From Fusarium oxysporum f. sp. lycopersici 4287 (lineage: Eukaryota; Ascomycota; Sordariomycetes; Hypocreales; Nectriaceae), in NCBI RefSeq assembly GCF_000149955.1, contig NC_030987.1, positions 4,459,190 through 4,523,189 of the forward strand: 64,000 nucleotides of DNA, written 5' to 3'. The notes beneath the pieces are model-generated. The model saw nothing but the letters and a program-made list of their open reading frames with translations. It was not told where the DNA came from and ran no database searches. The translations under genes were made by a program, and so were the position numbers. This document shows positions 23,604 to 34,700 of the stretch, one piece after another. Numbering within the stretch: position 1 is the stretch's first letter; the number at the start of each line of letters is the position of its first letter.

Positions 23604-24839
23604 CTAGAAAAGTGGCATCACACCGTACACCTCTTTCAGCTGGTCCCAAGTAACACCTTTCCCAAAGATAAGACCTGCAACCATCTTACCAGCAAAGAGG
23701 CTTCCTCTGGGTGAAGACATGTACTGACGATAGGTGATCTCTGCACTTTTGGAAGCCATGTAGGTGGAAAGGGGTGTAAGACTCGATTGCCCTAAAATAT
23801 CCAAATCTGGGTTGTCAAGAGGCGGCTTTCTTTCTTGATTCTGCTCTATCTCCCTTATGGATTGCACAACAAGATTCATTAAGTCGACCATGGGCTGATT
23901 CTCCTCATCTGACATTCCTGGAGAGGTGGCGAATTCTGGGCAAACAGACAGCTGTTCGAGAGGAGCAGCTTGAGCGTTACTCCAATCAATAATTCCCGTC
24001 AAGTTGTACTCTTTGTCAAACGGTATATTGCCAAAATGTAGATCGAGATGACATAGAGGAAATGGGCCTCGGACCCTATCCTCAATGGCCATGTGGGTAA
24101 AACCTGATTTCAGTACCCAGCATGCTGTTAACCAGTCTGGGTCATCTGGATGCGAGTCAATCGACTCCCTGTTTTCGGCTTGTCTTTGGTTGTAGAAATA
24201 TTTAAACGACGTTTCCAGAGGTCCAGGCGAAGCGTGCCAATCCATAGCAATAACTTCAACGGGTTGATCAGCTTGATCTTCACGCCAAAGGCGCCCAATG
24301 CGGCTAAGGGTCAGATTTTGAAGTTCTGTAAAGACGTTTGAGAGCTGCTTCGCTACTTTAGGATGATGTTCGGAAGGTATAGTTGTCGCTAGACCATTCG
24401 GAAGGGAGTGACCACGATGCTCCATGAACATGTACGGGTAGCCAAAGGGTTGGTCTGCAGACATCCCAAAGTTGAAAACTCGAGGAATAGGGATGTTAGT
24501 ATGTTGTTGGATTATCCTCATTGTGGCGATCTCACTGAGTAATGCTGTTTTATCGTTGCTACCCAGTGTTTGATGAGGAATTCGAGCGACCCAGATCACA
24601 TTGTCCGAAAATGCAATTTCCAGGACAACATTGTTGAACCCAGATGTGAAATGATTCAGATCGGTGCGACATAAAACATCCGGAGGCAAGCCTGGCTGAT
24701 GCTTCCTGCGCGATTCTATCGCGCACGTCTCCAGATATTCAAAGTTTGCCGAAGAGAACATGAGCTGAATTCTCTTGTGTTTCTCTGAATCCGGTTTCAG
24801 ACTGTCAAAACCCTGCCAAGAGTCGCTTAGTCTTTCCAT
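23604..24839 (-). CDS. Aminoglycoside-phosphotransferase-family (APH) kinase-like protein
   Basis: A single-exon gene of 411 residues with a complete frame from ATG at 24839. It belongs to the APH/choline-kinase-like fold, common in fungi. The N-lobe shows the hydrophobic strand WVARIPHQT, where a Lys would usually sit. The catalytic loop is LCHLDLHFGNIPF (HxDxxxxN), and GIIDWSNAQAAPLEQL carries the metal-binding Asp. Length is normal for fungal APH proteins. There is no signal peptide or membrane helix. The substrate is unknown; these proteins in fungi are mostly uncharacterised and need not act on antibiotics. The nominal N-lobe Lys appears replaced (VARIP), so ATP binding may differ. Neighbours (F-box gene, tRNA-like repeats) give no pathway hint. 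Confidence 0.88.
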   Translation of the reverse strand: MERLSDSWQGFDSLKPDSEKHKRIQLMFSSANFEYLETCAIESRRKHQPGLPPDVLCRTDLNHFTSGFNNVVLEIAFSDNVIWVARIPHQTLGSNDKTALLSEIATMRIIQQHTNIPIPRVFNFGMSADQPFGYPYMFMEHRGHSLPNGLATTIPSEHHPKVAKQLSNVFTELQNLTLSRIGRLWREDQADQPVEVIAMDWHASPGPLETSFKYFYNQRQAENRESIDSHPDDPDWLTACWVLKSGFTHMAIEDRVRGPFPLCHLDLHFGNIPFDKEYNLTGIIDWSNAQAAPLEQLSVCPEFATSPGMSDEENQPMVDLMNLVVQSIREIEQNQERKPPLDNPDLDILGQSSLTPLSTYMASKSAEITYRQYMSSPRGSLFAGKMVAGLIFGKGVTWDQLKEVYGVMPLF

Positions 24840-25113
24840 CTTGCCTGTTCAGCTGGAGATGCCTTGTGCGCAAGAAATGAAGGAGAGTCGTGTAGACCCT
24901 GTCATCGTTCACTTCACTCAGAGAACGGCTGAGGCTCTGGAATGCTTTGATCTGTAGACGCGTCGTGATTCGCTACTCTTTATCCGCGAACGATGCGGGG
25001 AGGCTTGAAACAATCAGCCAATCAAGAGTGACTTTCTCCCAACAACATAACCGACAACTCGTGCGTCTCGCCATTGCAGCAACTTATCTCAACTCATATT
25101 GCTCAACTTTGCA

Positions 25114-26133
25114 ATGCCACTCCTACGCTTACCCACCGAGATTCTAAGACAGATCTTTGGTCAACTTGATTCGTCTTTCTTTCACGAGGATATAGGCCGC
25201 CTCACAGTCTGCAAAGAGTGGTTCGGTTTCGCTCTTCCTGCATGCTTCAATTCCATCACCCTTTCTCAAGAGGCCCTTCGAAATCTCATCATCTCTACGG
25301 CAACGAAAAAGGCTTCGCCGCTTGAAAGCAACCTGGAAACCCTAGATCTTGATCTAAGAGGATACCAATACGACACCTCTCCACTGCAGGAGTCGAATTT
25401 ACAGCCTGCTACCCTAGGATTTCGTAGGAACTTGGTCGAGACTCGGAAAAAGACCCTAAATGACGACATCGCTCAGCTTGCCATTATCGTCCAACAGTCT
25501 CATAGATTGCGTACATTGCGCGTACGGGCCTGGAGATCTACTCATCCCTTTTCCACCCCGGAGGGTTATCTGTCACTATCTACGGTGCAAGCTTTGCTCT
25601 CAGTGCAAAATCTGAGCGTTTTGGTGCTGGACCTATCTGGCACCTCTCTGGAGCAAGGGAACGAACGTCACATTTGCCCATCTATCGCTGCTCTTCTTCC
25701 CACTCTTAGAACCCTTCACTTATGGATGCGCAGTATCTGCCCTGAGGTATTGAAAACTCAAGATCTCGATAGTAAATTACGGTTAAGTACGGTGGTCGTC
25801 AAATTGAGTCTGCTTCCAGATCTGCCGGGCATAACGTCAGCGTCTCACTCTCAACAATGCGGTTCTCAGGGCGGGGGGTGGACTCAATTGAAAGCGGACA
25901 TACGGGAACAGGCGGAGGCTCTTGTAACTCGAATGGCATCCCCTAAAACCATAAGGATTCTGACTCAAACCCTTCCACGATTTGATACACGGTCGCTAGA
26001 TGTGTTGACTGGCAAAACAATGAAACTGGATGGCAATGCGGCATGGGATGATGATGGCGAAACGACTCAGGAGGACTCGGAGCCAGAGTTCGACATTCTA
26101 GATGAGCAATTTGGTGGTTTCCTAGACGATTGA
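25114..26133 (+). CDS. F-box domain protein
   Basis: A single-exon frame of 339 residues. The ATG at 25114 gives the best start, as it is followed at once by LRLPTEILRQIFGQL, a standard F-box opening for Skp1 binding in SCF ubiquitin ligases. The F-box runs to about residue 50 (CKEWFGFALPACFNSITL). The rest has irregular leucine-rich segments such as LRTLRVRAWRS and LSVLVLDLSGTSL, as in fungal F-box/LRR proteins. The C-terminal 40 residues are strongly acidic (EDSEPEFDILDEQFGG). The substrate is unknown. It lies head to head with the APH gene, with 274 bp between start codons, so the two may share a promoter region. Confidence 0.82.
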   Translation: MPLLRLPTEILRQIFGQLDSSFFHEDIGRLTVCKEWFGFALPACFNSITLSQEALRNLIISTATKKASPLESNLETLDLDLRGYQYDTSPLQESNLQPATLGFRRNLVETRKKTLNDDIAQLAIIVQQSHRLRTLRVRAWRSTHPFSTPEGYLSLSTVQALLSVQNLSVLVLDLSGTSLEQGNERHICPSIAALLPTLRTLHLWMRSICPEVLKTQDLDSKLRLSTVVVKLSLLPDLPGITSASHSQQCGSQGGGWTQLKADIREQAEALVTRMASPKTIRILTQTLPRFDTRSLDVLTGKTMKLDGNAAWDDDGETTQEDSEPEFDILDEQFGGFLDD

Positions 26134-26278
26134 CACTGTTTCTAATTGTCAAGCTTCGGATCAGCTTCTCGTATTGGCTTGGATTGCCATATATGCGGTT
26201 TGGCAATGTGATCTATCTGCCGTCCAATGTATAGCCTGCCAGTAATGGATTCCCTCACCCTATGAAGTGCTAAGGAAC

Positions 26279-26900
26279 CTACAACATTTGTCCAATCTCA
26301 CTTTTACCATTTAGCGACTTGGGCCTTCTGCAGAAACACCGCGATAAACCAACTGAGTGTGTTCCAATGGGTTCAAATGCCCTTATTAAACTGATAAAGT
26401 ATACTGGAGTCTCTAGACTAGACAATAATGACCGGGTCAAGTTTGTCGAGATCCAAACCTTTAAAGCCTCTCCATACATGATACCATGAACATACGCTTC
26501 TCCCAACAAGAGATATCGTCCATTGGCTGTAGGCCGTAGCAGACAAGGAACCAGGCATCCCTCCAAAATCCACACTTCATCAACTTCACGTGTAGAGAGC
26601 AAGTCCCAACCTAAGCGCCCTTTCGTTGATATACAGAGACCGCGACCCTTGGCTGTCACTGATATTTTGTTTCTGATACTGAATTGACGGGTATTCACAT
26701 CAACCAGGCCGTTGACACGTTGTTCAGGTTAGAAAAGCAGGCTAGAAAATTCCGCCAGACTCGCTCATCAACGTCCTTTTCTTGGTTTGATAAAAGGATA
26801 GACCTCGCCCCCGCGAAATGCTTGGGGCTCTGTTCGTCAGTTGTACCGTATGGTAGTACGCCTCTCAGAATCTGCAGGTTTGTGAATTCTTTATGACTTC
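26279..26900 (-). pseudogene. HET-domain protein, C-terminal pseudogene
   Basis: The minus-strand frame ending at 26279 has the typical C-terminal region of fungal HET proteins: KGRLGWDLLS, then EVWILEGCLVPCLLR, then GRYLLLGEAYVHGIMYGEAL. Upstream, on the same strand (about 26700-26890), another frame continues the match (RVWRNFLACFSNLN) but is broken by a TGA and a frame change before joining the first. No N-terminal HET domain is seen further upstream. It is therefore a decayed 3' portion of a heterokaryon-incompatibility-type gene. Confidence 0.65.
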
Positions 26901-29432
26901 ATTCGTGCGAACCTTTCATCCTCCATACTCATTGAGTCCAGGGTCTCTAAGTTATCTCTGCTGATTTAAACTCCCAGCCACAAGTCTCAACTGTAAATAA
27001 CACATCTGGCATTCTGATCATTGGGCGTTTGTAGGAAGTGTTGTCTTTGCGGTGAGATTCTGTACAAATGGAAGTGGTAGACTTGAGAAACATAAAGTAG
27101 TTTTGCTTTTTATGGCGGTTCGGTAATACCAAGAAGAGACTGAGTAATTAATAGTGACAGGGGACAACCCGCAGGACAACATAACGACTAGCATCAAGAA
27201 AACCTAAGACACAGTTTCACAAGGATTATTTGCTTTTACTTGCTCAACAGGTCCACTGAAAGCAAACCAACAAACAAGTCAACAGCACATTGATTGAAAA
27301 GTAATATGAACAAACCTGTCCTGCATTACAAACTCGTCGCCATGAATGACTTAGAAAAGGGGAATACTTTCCCACTGTGAGTATTTGAATTTATTAGATG
27401 TAGACTATAAGTTAATACGAATTTGTTAAGCGGATGCTACAAGTAAGGAAACTTTCTTAATATACATAACTACATTTAATATCGAGGCAACACACGACGA
27501 CAAGAGACGGACACAAAGGCAATGCCAATCTCAGAACTCGCGCTTGGATGGAAAGAACAATGTTTGACTATAATCAACGCTTTGACAACTATCCCTTTCG
27601 ATTTCTATCCATCCCAGTCTCATACATTGCAACGTCAACGGCAACGGCGGCAAACCCGCTTGGATACGAACCCTAGTGAATTTTCGGATTCATCCCCTTG
27701 TCGCGAGTAAAAGGGGCGCGGCAGCTAAACCCAAAACCGATTGGACCATCTTTGGCCGGAGAGATTCTTTTGAGATACGCTGTCGCCGATCAAATAGCAT
27801 TCCCGTTTCATAGCGAGGCTGCAGTTACATTGAGAGATACGACGTATTAAGCAAGAACAAAGGGGCTTGTTGGTCTTATAGGAGCGCGAGACGGCATAAG
27901 CGAGTTGGAGTCCGGAAGAGGAGTAGTTGGAGTCTTATCCCTGTATTCTCCGACGGGGACTTGAAGGAGTTTGACTATGGAATTGGAGACGATTCAAGAA
28001 TTTGCCGACGTTACGAGTCAAACTCTATCTACTGGATATGTTTCATCATTTTTCTATCCGAGCCAATGTCTAGTTTCGCCGACATCTTATTCATGAGTCA
28101 CTCTGCTCGCGCGGAGACGGAAATTAGCAGACGTATAGTCATGTTCTAATCTCCAAACGTTCCCAACGGCTTGACGGTAAGACCTAATACCTATGCCAGA
28201 ACGAAGGCATCGAATCCATGACATGTTGAAATATCCAAATTACTTATTACTAAAAAGCTAAGCAAGGCTGTTATGGAGGTCACTCCCAAGTCCAAGCTTT
28301 GCCCTAATGTTTCGAGACCAAGAAATATGCATTCATAACAGGGAGAACCCGCATATTCAAGCATCATCCCTAAACCCCGAAGCGAACCGCTCTCCCCGTC
28401 TCCATAAAGGTCCACAACGTTCATTTCAAGACTCCATTTTCCAAACTCTAATTCAAATACCGATGAAAGTCAAGACACATCGATACCCATCCTTTCGGAG
28501 GGACTGTCTCTGTTTGAAGATGATCGACGATATAGAATTAATCCGATTGGTTCACCAGAAATAGTAGCCGTAGATCTAGTCTCGTTAATGACTCGTAGTG
28601 CCCGTCGGGTTTCAGCGGACCAACCGTAGATGCGCAAATTAAAAGCAGCCTTGTTTAGTTTGAGCTGACGACACCTAATGTGGAGTAGTGAAAGATGTAC
28701 AGAGTTTGGATGCTGTTGAATTGCACAGACAATGGATTCTAGTGGCGGCCGTTAGTTTACTCGTAGATATCATGTCTATCTCAAACTTCCAGACATCTTC
28801 TAGAACAGCGTCCTCATGAAGTGAATTATAATTTCTTTGTATTCATCATTCTCGTATTCTACACGATGCAACCGGATGCCCCATCTTCCGTGAGGCCCTC
28901 CCAGATGAATCCTTGGAGAAGCCCAACTATCGCCAGGGGCATTTACATACAATCTCACCACTCGGGGAACAAGAAGCCCACAAAAAGATCGGCACTGAAG
29001 AAATCCCCAATCCCATATCCTTGAAAAAACAGGGTAAGGAAATGCCGTTCACCGCTGGCAACCGACGACTCGTGTGCTCAGCTGCCATCCAGTTATATAG
29101 GTAGCGAATGATAGCATGTCATATGCCGATTCTTAGTATAACGCCGACCGTTGGATCTGCATAGAACATATCTTGCCCTAGTTAGTTCTTATCTCACAAG
29201 TCTAGTTCATAACGTTCCAAAACAGCTGTGGATTCCTCCGCTAATGCACGTACGTGTCGATCCTGGATCCATGATTTGCCGCGGGAGCAGTGGTCGTATA
29301 TCATAGCACGATCCCTTCAGCGGGCGGTTCGCTAATCTATTTGATGCGCCTCTTTTATTTCTCTTCTTTTGTGGTTTTTGACTTCTGAATCTTTGACAAC
29401 AGAGGTTGCGATATCGATTTGCCCATTACAAG
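26901..29432. other. Gene-poor stretch, 5' flank of PTH11-like gene
   Basis: About 2.5 kb. Only short open frames occur and none has domain-like content. On the minus strand at about 26950-26985 there is a short match to a block also seen at 46.1 and 51.6 kb (core GCAGTTGAGACTTGTGGC). No gene is supported. Confidence 0.4.
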
Positions 29433-30857
29433 ATGGAGACGACGCCGAGGGAGTCGAAGCAGATTGATTTATGGATTTCTGAATTCATTACGTTTGGGGC
29501 TGCGACGGTTTTTATCGGGTTGCGGTTATTGAGTCGACGACTTACGAGAATTGAGTTCTGGTGGGATGATTGGTTTGCGATTGGTTGCTATGTAAGTCGA
29601 CGACTCTACATGTCATTAACTTTTGAGCATTATACTAACTTCATCAAGGCTGTAGCTATCGCTTGGGTAGTGATAATTCCTATCTGTACGTTCAAATCAC
29701 GATATTCGATACGACCGAATCTAACCTCGACCAGGGATCAAAGATGCCGGACTCGGACTTCACATCAACGACATTCATGGTCGCGGGACCAAGGTGGAAA
29801 TATTGATGCACAACAGTCTCATCCTCTACGTTGCCGAATTGTTCTACGCTACTGCTCTCTTTTGCGCCAAAGGATCGATCTTGAGCTTTTACTGGCGCAT
29901 GTTCCGAGTCACCAACATCAAGCTTCCAATTCAGATCTTGGCCTGCTGTTCACTGATATGGATTATCATTCGAGTGAGTATGCCCCGAAGCCATATGCTT
30001 GAAGAGAGGCTCTAACGTTAGCAGACATTCATGGGTATCTTCCATTGTATCCCCGTGCAGCGCTTCTGGGATCCCTCTGCTGGAGGCTCATGCGCCATTG
30101 AGGATAAGAAGTTCTTTTTCGGTACTATCCTGGTCCACGTTATGCTCGATATAGCAATCATTGCCCTGCCGATTCTTCAGATTCGCAAGTTACAGTTGCC
30201 TTTCTTTCAGAAGATCGGTATCATGCTCATGTTTGTGTTTGGTATTGTGTAAGTGACGACGCTACCGCAGCGTGATCTTTGCTAACTCCTGCAGCATTTG
30301 CGCTTCAGCCATGGTTATCATCGTGGCCTCAACCCAGTTCGATGCCACGTCAGAGGATCTAACCTGGAACTTGGTCACCATTGTAGTCTGGGCTTCTGTT
30401 GAAGTGAATCTTGTCACTGTATCAAGTATGTATTGAATCTTGCTCCCCTAGCCGTTGCTAACGTTTCTTAGCCTGCCTGCCTACCGTCCGTCCCGCCATC
30501 CTATACCTCTTCACTTGCACCAACCCGACATCGACCATCGGCTCCGGTTCCAACAGCTACGGACCCAGCTACGGCCGTAGTCAGACCAAGAACACGATTC
30601 GACTGTCAACCCTTCCCAACAACAAAGACAACGACGAGTCAAGCTCCACTCATCAACTTGCCGATTCCGATCAGGGCGGTCGAGGCTCATTGTCTGACTT
30701 TGAGAGTCATGCTATGGATCGATACCGAGGAAACGTTTCAACCGTCACTGGTCGTGCCCATGATCATGGCTCAGAAGAGTTCAACACTGGTTCGCCCTTT
30801 GGCGGAATCATGGTCAAGAACGAAACAACTGTTCGTATTTCAACAGCTAGACAGTAA
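29433..30857 (+). CDS. PTH11-like integral membrane protein (fungal rhodopsin domain)
   Basis: Six exons: 29433-29591, 29649-29685, 29735-29973, 30025-30248, 30295-30425 and 30472-30857. All five introns (46-57 bp) have GT-AG ends and most show a CTAAC-like branch site. The product is about 391 residues. Seven hydrophobic segments can be traced, with the family signatures RRLTRIEFWWDDW, KFFFGTILVHVMLDI and the PxxxIRKLQLP loop. The family (rhodopsin domain, SAT4/PTH11-like) holds putative receptors at the cell surface. The C-terminal 120 residues are hydrophilic and Ser/Asn-rich, a cytosolic tail. It carries no CFEM domain. Its ligand is unknown. Confidence 0.88.
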
Positions 30858-31417
30858 TAATGATATCGAGAAGCAAGGTAAATGGAGAGTGAAGGGTAAT
30901 ACAGATGACAGGATAACCAATTCGACTTCGGTGTATAAACGAAAAAACCGGCTCAACAGTCACGAAGCAAGAACATGTCTCAATAGAACTTGATAGAATT
31001 TTATCAAACATCACTGAATCTCACATATAATGAAGTAATCAATTCTTCTTGAACTAGAAGTTTTTAAATTCTTTACTTTGATGTTCCGCATCCAGGAGAT
31101 TCTGTGATCCGAAGCTATCGCATATCGGGTCTGGGGATCGGCTTCGGATCCAGGAAACCCGAACTCCAACAGCTCCGGCAGTTAGTTAGAAAAGATACCT
31201 TTAATGCATACAAAGGATTATTTACCCCAGATGTTATTTAGATACAACCCCATATTCCTTTGCCGCTTGCAATTACCGTCGCAGCCCCGCAAATATTTCG
31301 CCCAAGGAGTTCTGATCCGAACACCTTAGTATAAAGACCGTCCTCCGGGCCCACTCACTGAGATGTGAATCCAAAACAACACAACAACTCAGTTTCACAT
31401 ACATAGAATACACGAAA

Positions 31418-33336
31418 ATGGTCTTCACACCTCCATCGTGGGTGCCAAAGCTCCCAATTGGTATGAACCAACCAACCCTCCTACAGAAATAGTGCTCATT
31501 CTGTCAGATCCTCCCGACGCCGACTTCCTAGCCTGTGCGCTCGCCAAAAGACTCGACTTTTCACCAAACGAAGGTGTTGAATGGGTCAAGGTCGTTTCCA
31601 TCTTTTCTGTCAATACTGTAGGCTAGAAGCGCTTGTTTTTGTCAACGGGTTAACTGATGATTTGCAGATCGATAGCTTCACAGTTACGCAAGCTATTCAT
31701 CGACTGAACGGCATTATTACACCCGTGAGCGCTGCACACTCTGCTTCAGACCTGGACATCAACTGCGGTCATCTGGGGTCAAAGCGCTCTTCACATGCGC
31801 TAGCCGTCTTGATATCGCCGTCAAAGCAGCCAAGACTGTAGGTATTCCTCAAGATCGCATATTCATTCTAGCTACGCCAGGCGACAACTCAAAACTGCCT
31901 TTCACAACATTTGATAATCTTGTGAAAGACGGCGCAGACCTACCAAAGTTGGAACCACTAAAATGGGTTAAAGGCCAAGGTGCGAGGCAAGTCGCCTTCC
32001 TCTGCTACTCCAGCGGAACGTCTGGACTTCCAGTAAGTGCAAAGGAGTACTGTTACACGTTGACTCACTCACCGATGACAGAAAGCAGTTATGATCTCCC
32101 ATAGAAACGTTATCGCCAACGTCCTTCAACTCACGACATACGAGAGCGTTTCGAGAAAGAAAGATGGAATCGAGACGCAAGCATGTCTCGGTGCCCTTCC
32201 TTTCAGCCATATTTACGGATTACTCATTATTTCCTTTGCAAGCACTTTCCGAGGTGACGAAGTTGTCGTCCTACCTGAGTTCGATCTGGAGAAGGCTTTG
32301 GTTGCTGTTCAAACATATAAGATCGCCCATATGTTTGTCGTAAGTTGTCACTCCTGCTCCTACAATTCGAAATCTCACCACTGCAGGTACCGCCCATCAT
32401 CATCCGTATCATCCATAACCAGGCCCTGTGTGCCAATTTCGACTTGAGCTCCGTGCGTTGGCTATATACTGGTGCTGCACCTCTAGGTTCGGAAGTAGTT
32501 GAAGAGGTCAAAAGGCAGTATCCGAAATGGCGTGTCGGTCAAGGCTACGGTACTCAACCCTGTGGCATAGCCCCTCCCCATGACTCAAAACTGACAGTCA
32601 TAGGTTTGACTGAAACCTGTACAGTAGTCTGTACCACGAGCGAAGACGACATCGACATTGGATCTTCAAGCTCTTTGGTGCCCGCAACTAAAGCCATGAT
32701 TATCGACATCGAGACGGGCGAAGAGATTACAGAGTACAACAAGCCGGGCGAGCTACTCGTGCAGACACCTTCGTTGGTCTTGGGTTATATTAAAAACGAA
32801 CGGGCTACATCTGAGACTTTCATCTGGAGGAAGGACGGTCGCTGGATTCGGACCGGCGATGAGGTTCTCATTCGGCTAGCGCATTCTGAGAACGAACATC
32901 GCGTAGTGGTGGACAGACTCAAGGAGCTTATCAAGGTCAACGTAAGCCTACTTCCACCCTTCCAAACTGGATGTTCCAGAAACAGCGGCTGATATGTACA
33001 CAGGGTCACCAAGTTGCCCCAGCAGAGCTCGAAGCTCATCTCCTTTCACACCCATACGTCTCAGACTGCGCTGTTATCCAAACACCCAACGACAAGGCCG
33101 GCGAGGTATCCAAGGCATACATCGTCAAGTCGGATGCTTGTGGCGGTCAACCTGACGAAGCGCTTGCTCGTGCAATCTGCAAACATGTTGAAGATCATAA
33201 GCAAAGATACAAGTGGCTTGGAGGTGGAGTTGAGTTTATTGAGACAATCCCAAAGAGTCCCAGTGGCAAGATTCTCAGAAGATTGCTGCGAGACAAAGAA
33301 AAGGAAGCAAGGAAGAGTTTGGTGGCCAAGCTTTAG
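31418..33336 (+). CDS. 4-Coumarate-CoA-ligase-like adenylate-forming enzyme, peroxisomal; frameshifted
   Basis: An acyl/aryl-CoA ligase of the AMP-binding superfamily. Exons: 31418-31460, 31508-31617, 31668-32032, 32082-32339, 32387-32549, 32604-32941 and 33004-33336. Motifs in order: YSSGTSGLPKAVMISHRN (P-loop), YTGAAPLGSE, GQGYGLTETC, GRWIRTGDEV, DRLKELIKV and the catalytic Lys in PKSPSGKILRR. It ends in AKL, a type 1 peroxisomal signal. Two oddities: the N-terminal region before ALAKRLDFSPNEG is about 40-50 residues shorter than in relatives as I remember them, and the exons sum to one base short of a multiple of three. The break is near 31757 in the sequence read as GACCTGGA then CATCAACTG. 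Without a base restored the frame stops at 31841. It may be a recent pseudogene or a base error. Confidence 0.82.
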
Positions 33337-33589
33337 CTGTTCTTTCCCTTCGGGTGACTGAATTGCTGTTGGCAAGAATTGATATTCCAAGCTACTCCAA
33401 TCCAACAAACCGTCTGTGGAAAGACACTAAATAAACACAAATTGACTTTAACAAATATTAGGATGAAATCGCCTGCATCAAAGGCAGATGAGACAGCAAA
33501 GCTACTTTTGTTAGAATGAACTGGTGTCGCTGACGGTTTGTGATGTGCACTACCACACTGAGGCGCTTCACATTCGTCCACATTGAAAC

Positions 33590-33893
33590 AATTCTAAGCT
33601 TTGTCTCAAAGGACGCGAGTTATTGTTCATCTTATTCTATAAAGTAAAACAACATCTACCTGCATTGGCGTCGGAGTCTTTGTGGTAGCCAGTTAATGTA
33701 ACAGGAGTTCCAGCGCAGACAGTATCCATCCATGAAAGTATGTGCGTCATATGACAACAAATGCAAAAAGGAAATCCTCAGTACAAGATATGAACTCGTG
33801 ACCTTTGTATTTGCATAACAGCAGTAGTTTGTACGGCACCACAGGGGGTAACCGTCGACCAAGACAATGTGCTCACCAACTGCACCAACCCGG
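33590..33893 (-). repeat. tRNA-derived SINE-like element (head plus body)
   Basis: On the minus strand the head (33893-33774) starts CCCGGGTTGGTGCAGTTGGT (A-box-like), with a diverged B box GAGTTCATATC and a T5 run. Then comes about 180 bp of body that is not tRNA-like. The body matches 37857-38040 at high identity (shared blocks include AAAACAACATCTA and GCGTCGGAG). A head joined to an unrelated body repeated elsewhere is what defines a SINE. Confidence 0.6.
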
Positions 33894-34272
33894 GCATGAT
33901 GTTTTTGAAACTCAGGAGTGGTATTTTGGCATTCAAACGTTACACAAGGAGAATCAAACTGTGAATGTAGTACTTCTGCCACTGTTATCCAAACTCATCG
34001 AAAGTTCCGCGGGTCCATCCCAAGACGCACTTGGCACAAATCTACACCTATTCCACTAACATGAGTCTCGAACGCCTCGGAGGAGTGTTGCGGAGTTCCA
34101 ATCTTCAAGCGATCGAATGGCCTGGGAGCTTGATAGTCGACAGATCAGTCCAGAATGCAATGCTACGTTTGAGATGATAGTTGATTCGATCCAAAGGATC
34201 AAACAAGCTACTTGTGAATCTGTACAGCATATCCCTCGACCATCCAAACCCACATCACCCGCCCCCCCGGAG
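33894..34272. other. Repeat-rich spacer
   Basis: No gene. About 34206-34260 resembles 56110-56165 (shared AATCTGNACAGCATAT block), so it is another dispersed repeat. Confidence 0.4.
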
Positions 34273-34400
34273 CAATAGGTTCGAAGAATGCAATAGGAAT
34301 AAGCATTGCTAGTTCTCTTGCATGTGGTGTTTCATCCTCCTGGCCGTGCTTAATGGGGCCGCCTCTTGCGCCTGTTGCACCCTCCGATCTTGAAGGTGCT
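34273..34400 (+). mobile_element. hAT-type transposase fragment
   Basis: The reading IGSKNAIGISIASSL lines up with IGSQNAIGIRVVSSL in the hAT fragment at 41.6 kb. After that the sequence diverges and shares about 90 bp with 46.98-47.08 kb. It is a relic and lacks any complete domain. Confidence 0.5.
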
Positions 34401-34700
34401 GTGTGGTATTAAAAGCAGTGCGGAAACCTTGACCCATCATTTGAACTCGACGTGGTCTTCCCGCTGTCGGCATGAATGGTAAAGCCAATTGGTGCATGAA
34501 AAGGTCAGGTCGAAGACGGCCAGTACGGTCTCAGTAGTGTCAACATGACTCTATCATCTCTGGATCGTTATTGAAGTTCTCGTTCGCACCTGCACAACTA
34601 TTGTGTTTCCAAACAGCTTTATTGAATTATCAAGTATCTCGCCGCAGCCCTGGCTTGACACTGCTATATGGAACCTATTCTTGAGTATGTTGCCTATAGA

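Noticed and set aside
32345..32992. 215-codon continuous frame in the CoA ligase
   Set aside because: It includes two introns in frame; splicing restores GQGYGLTETC and the GHQVAPAELEAHLL junction.
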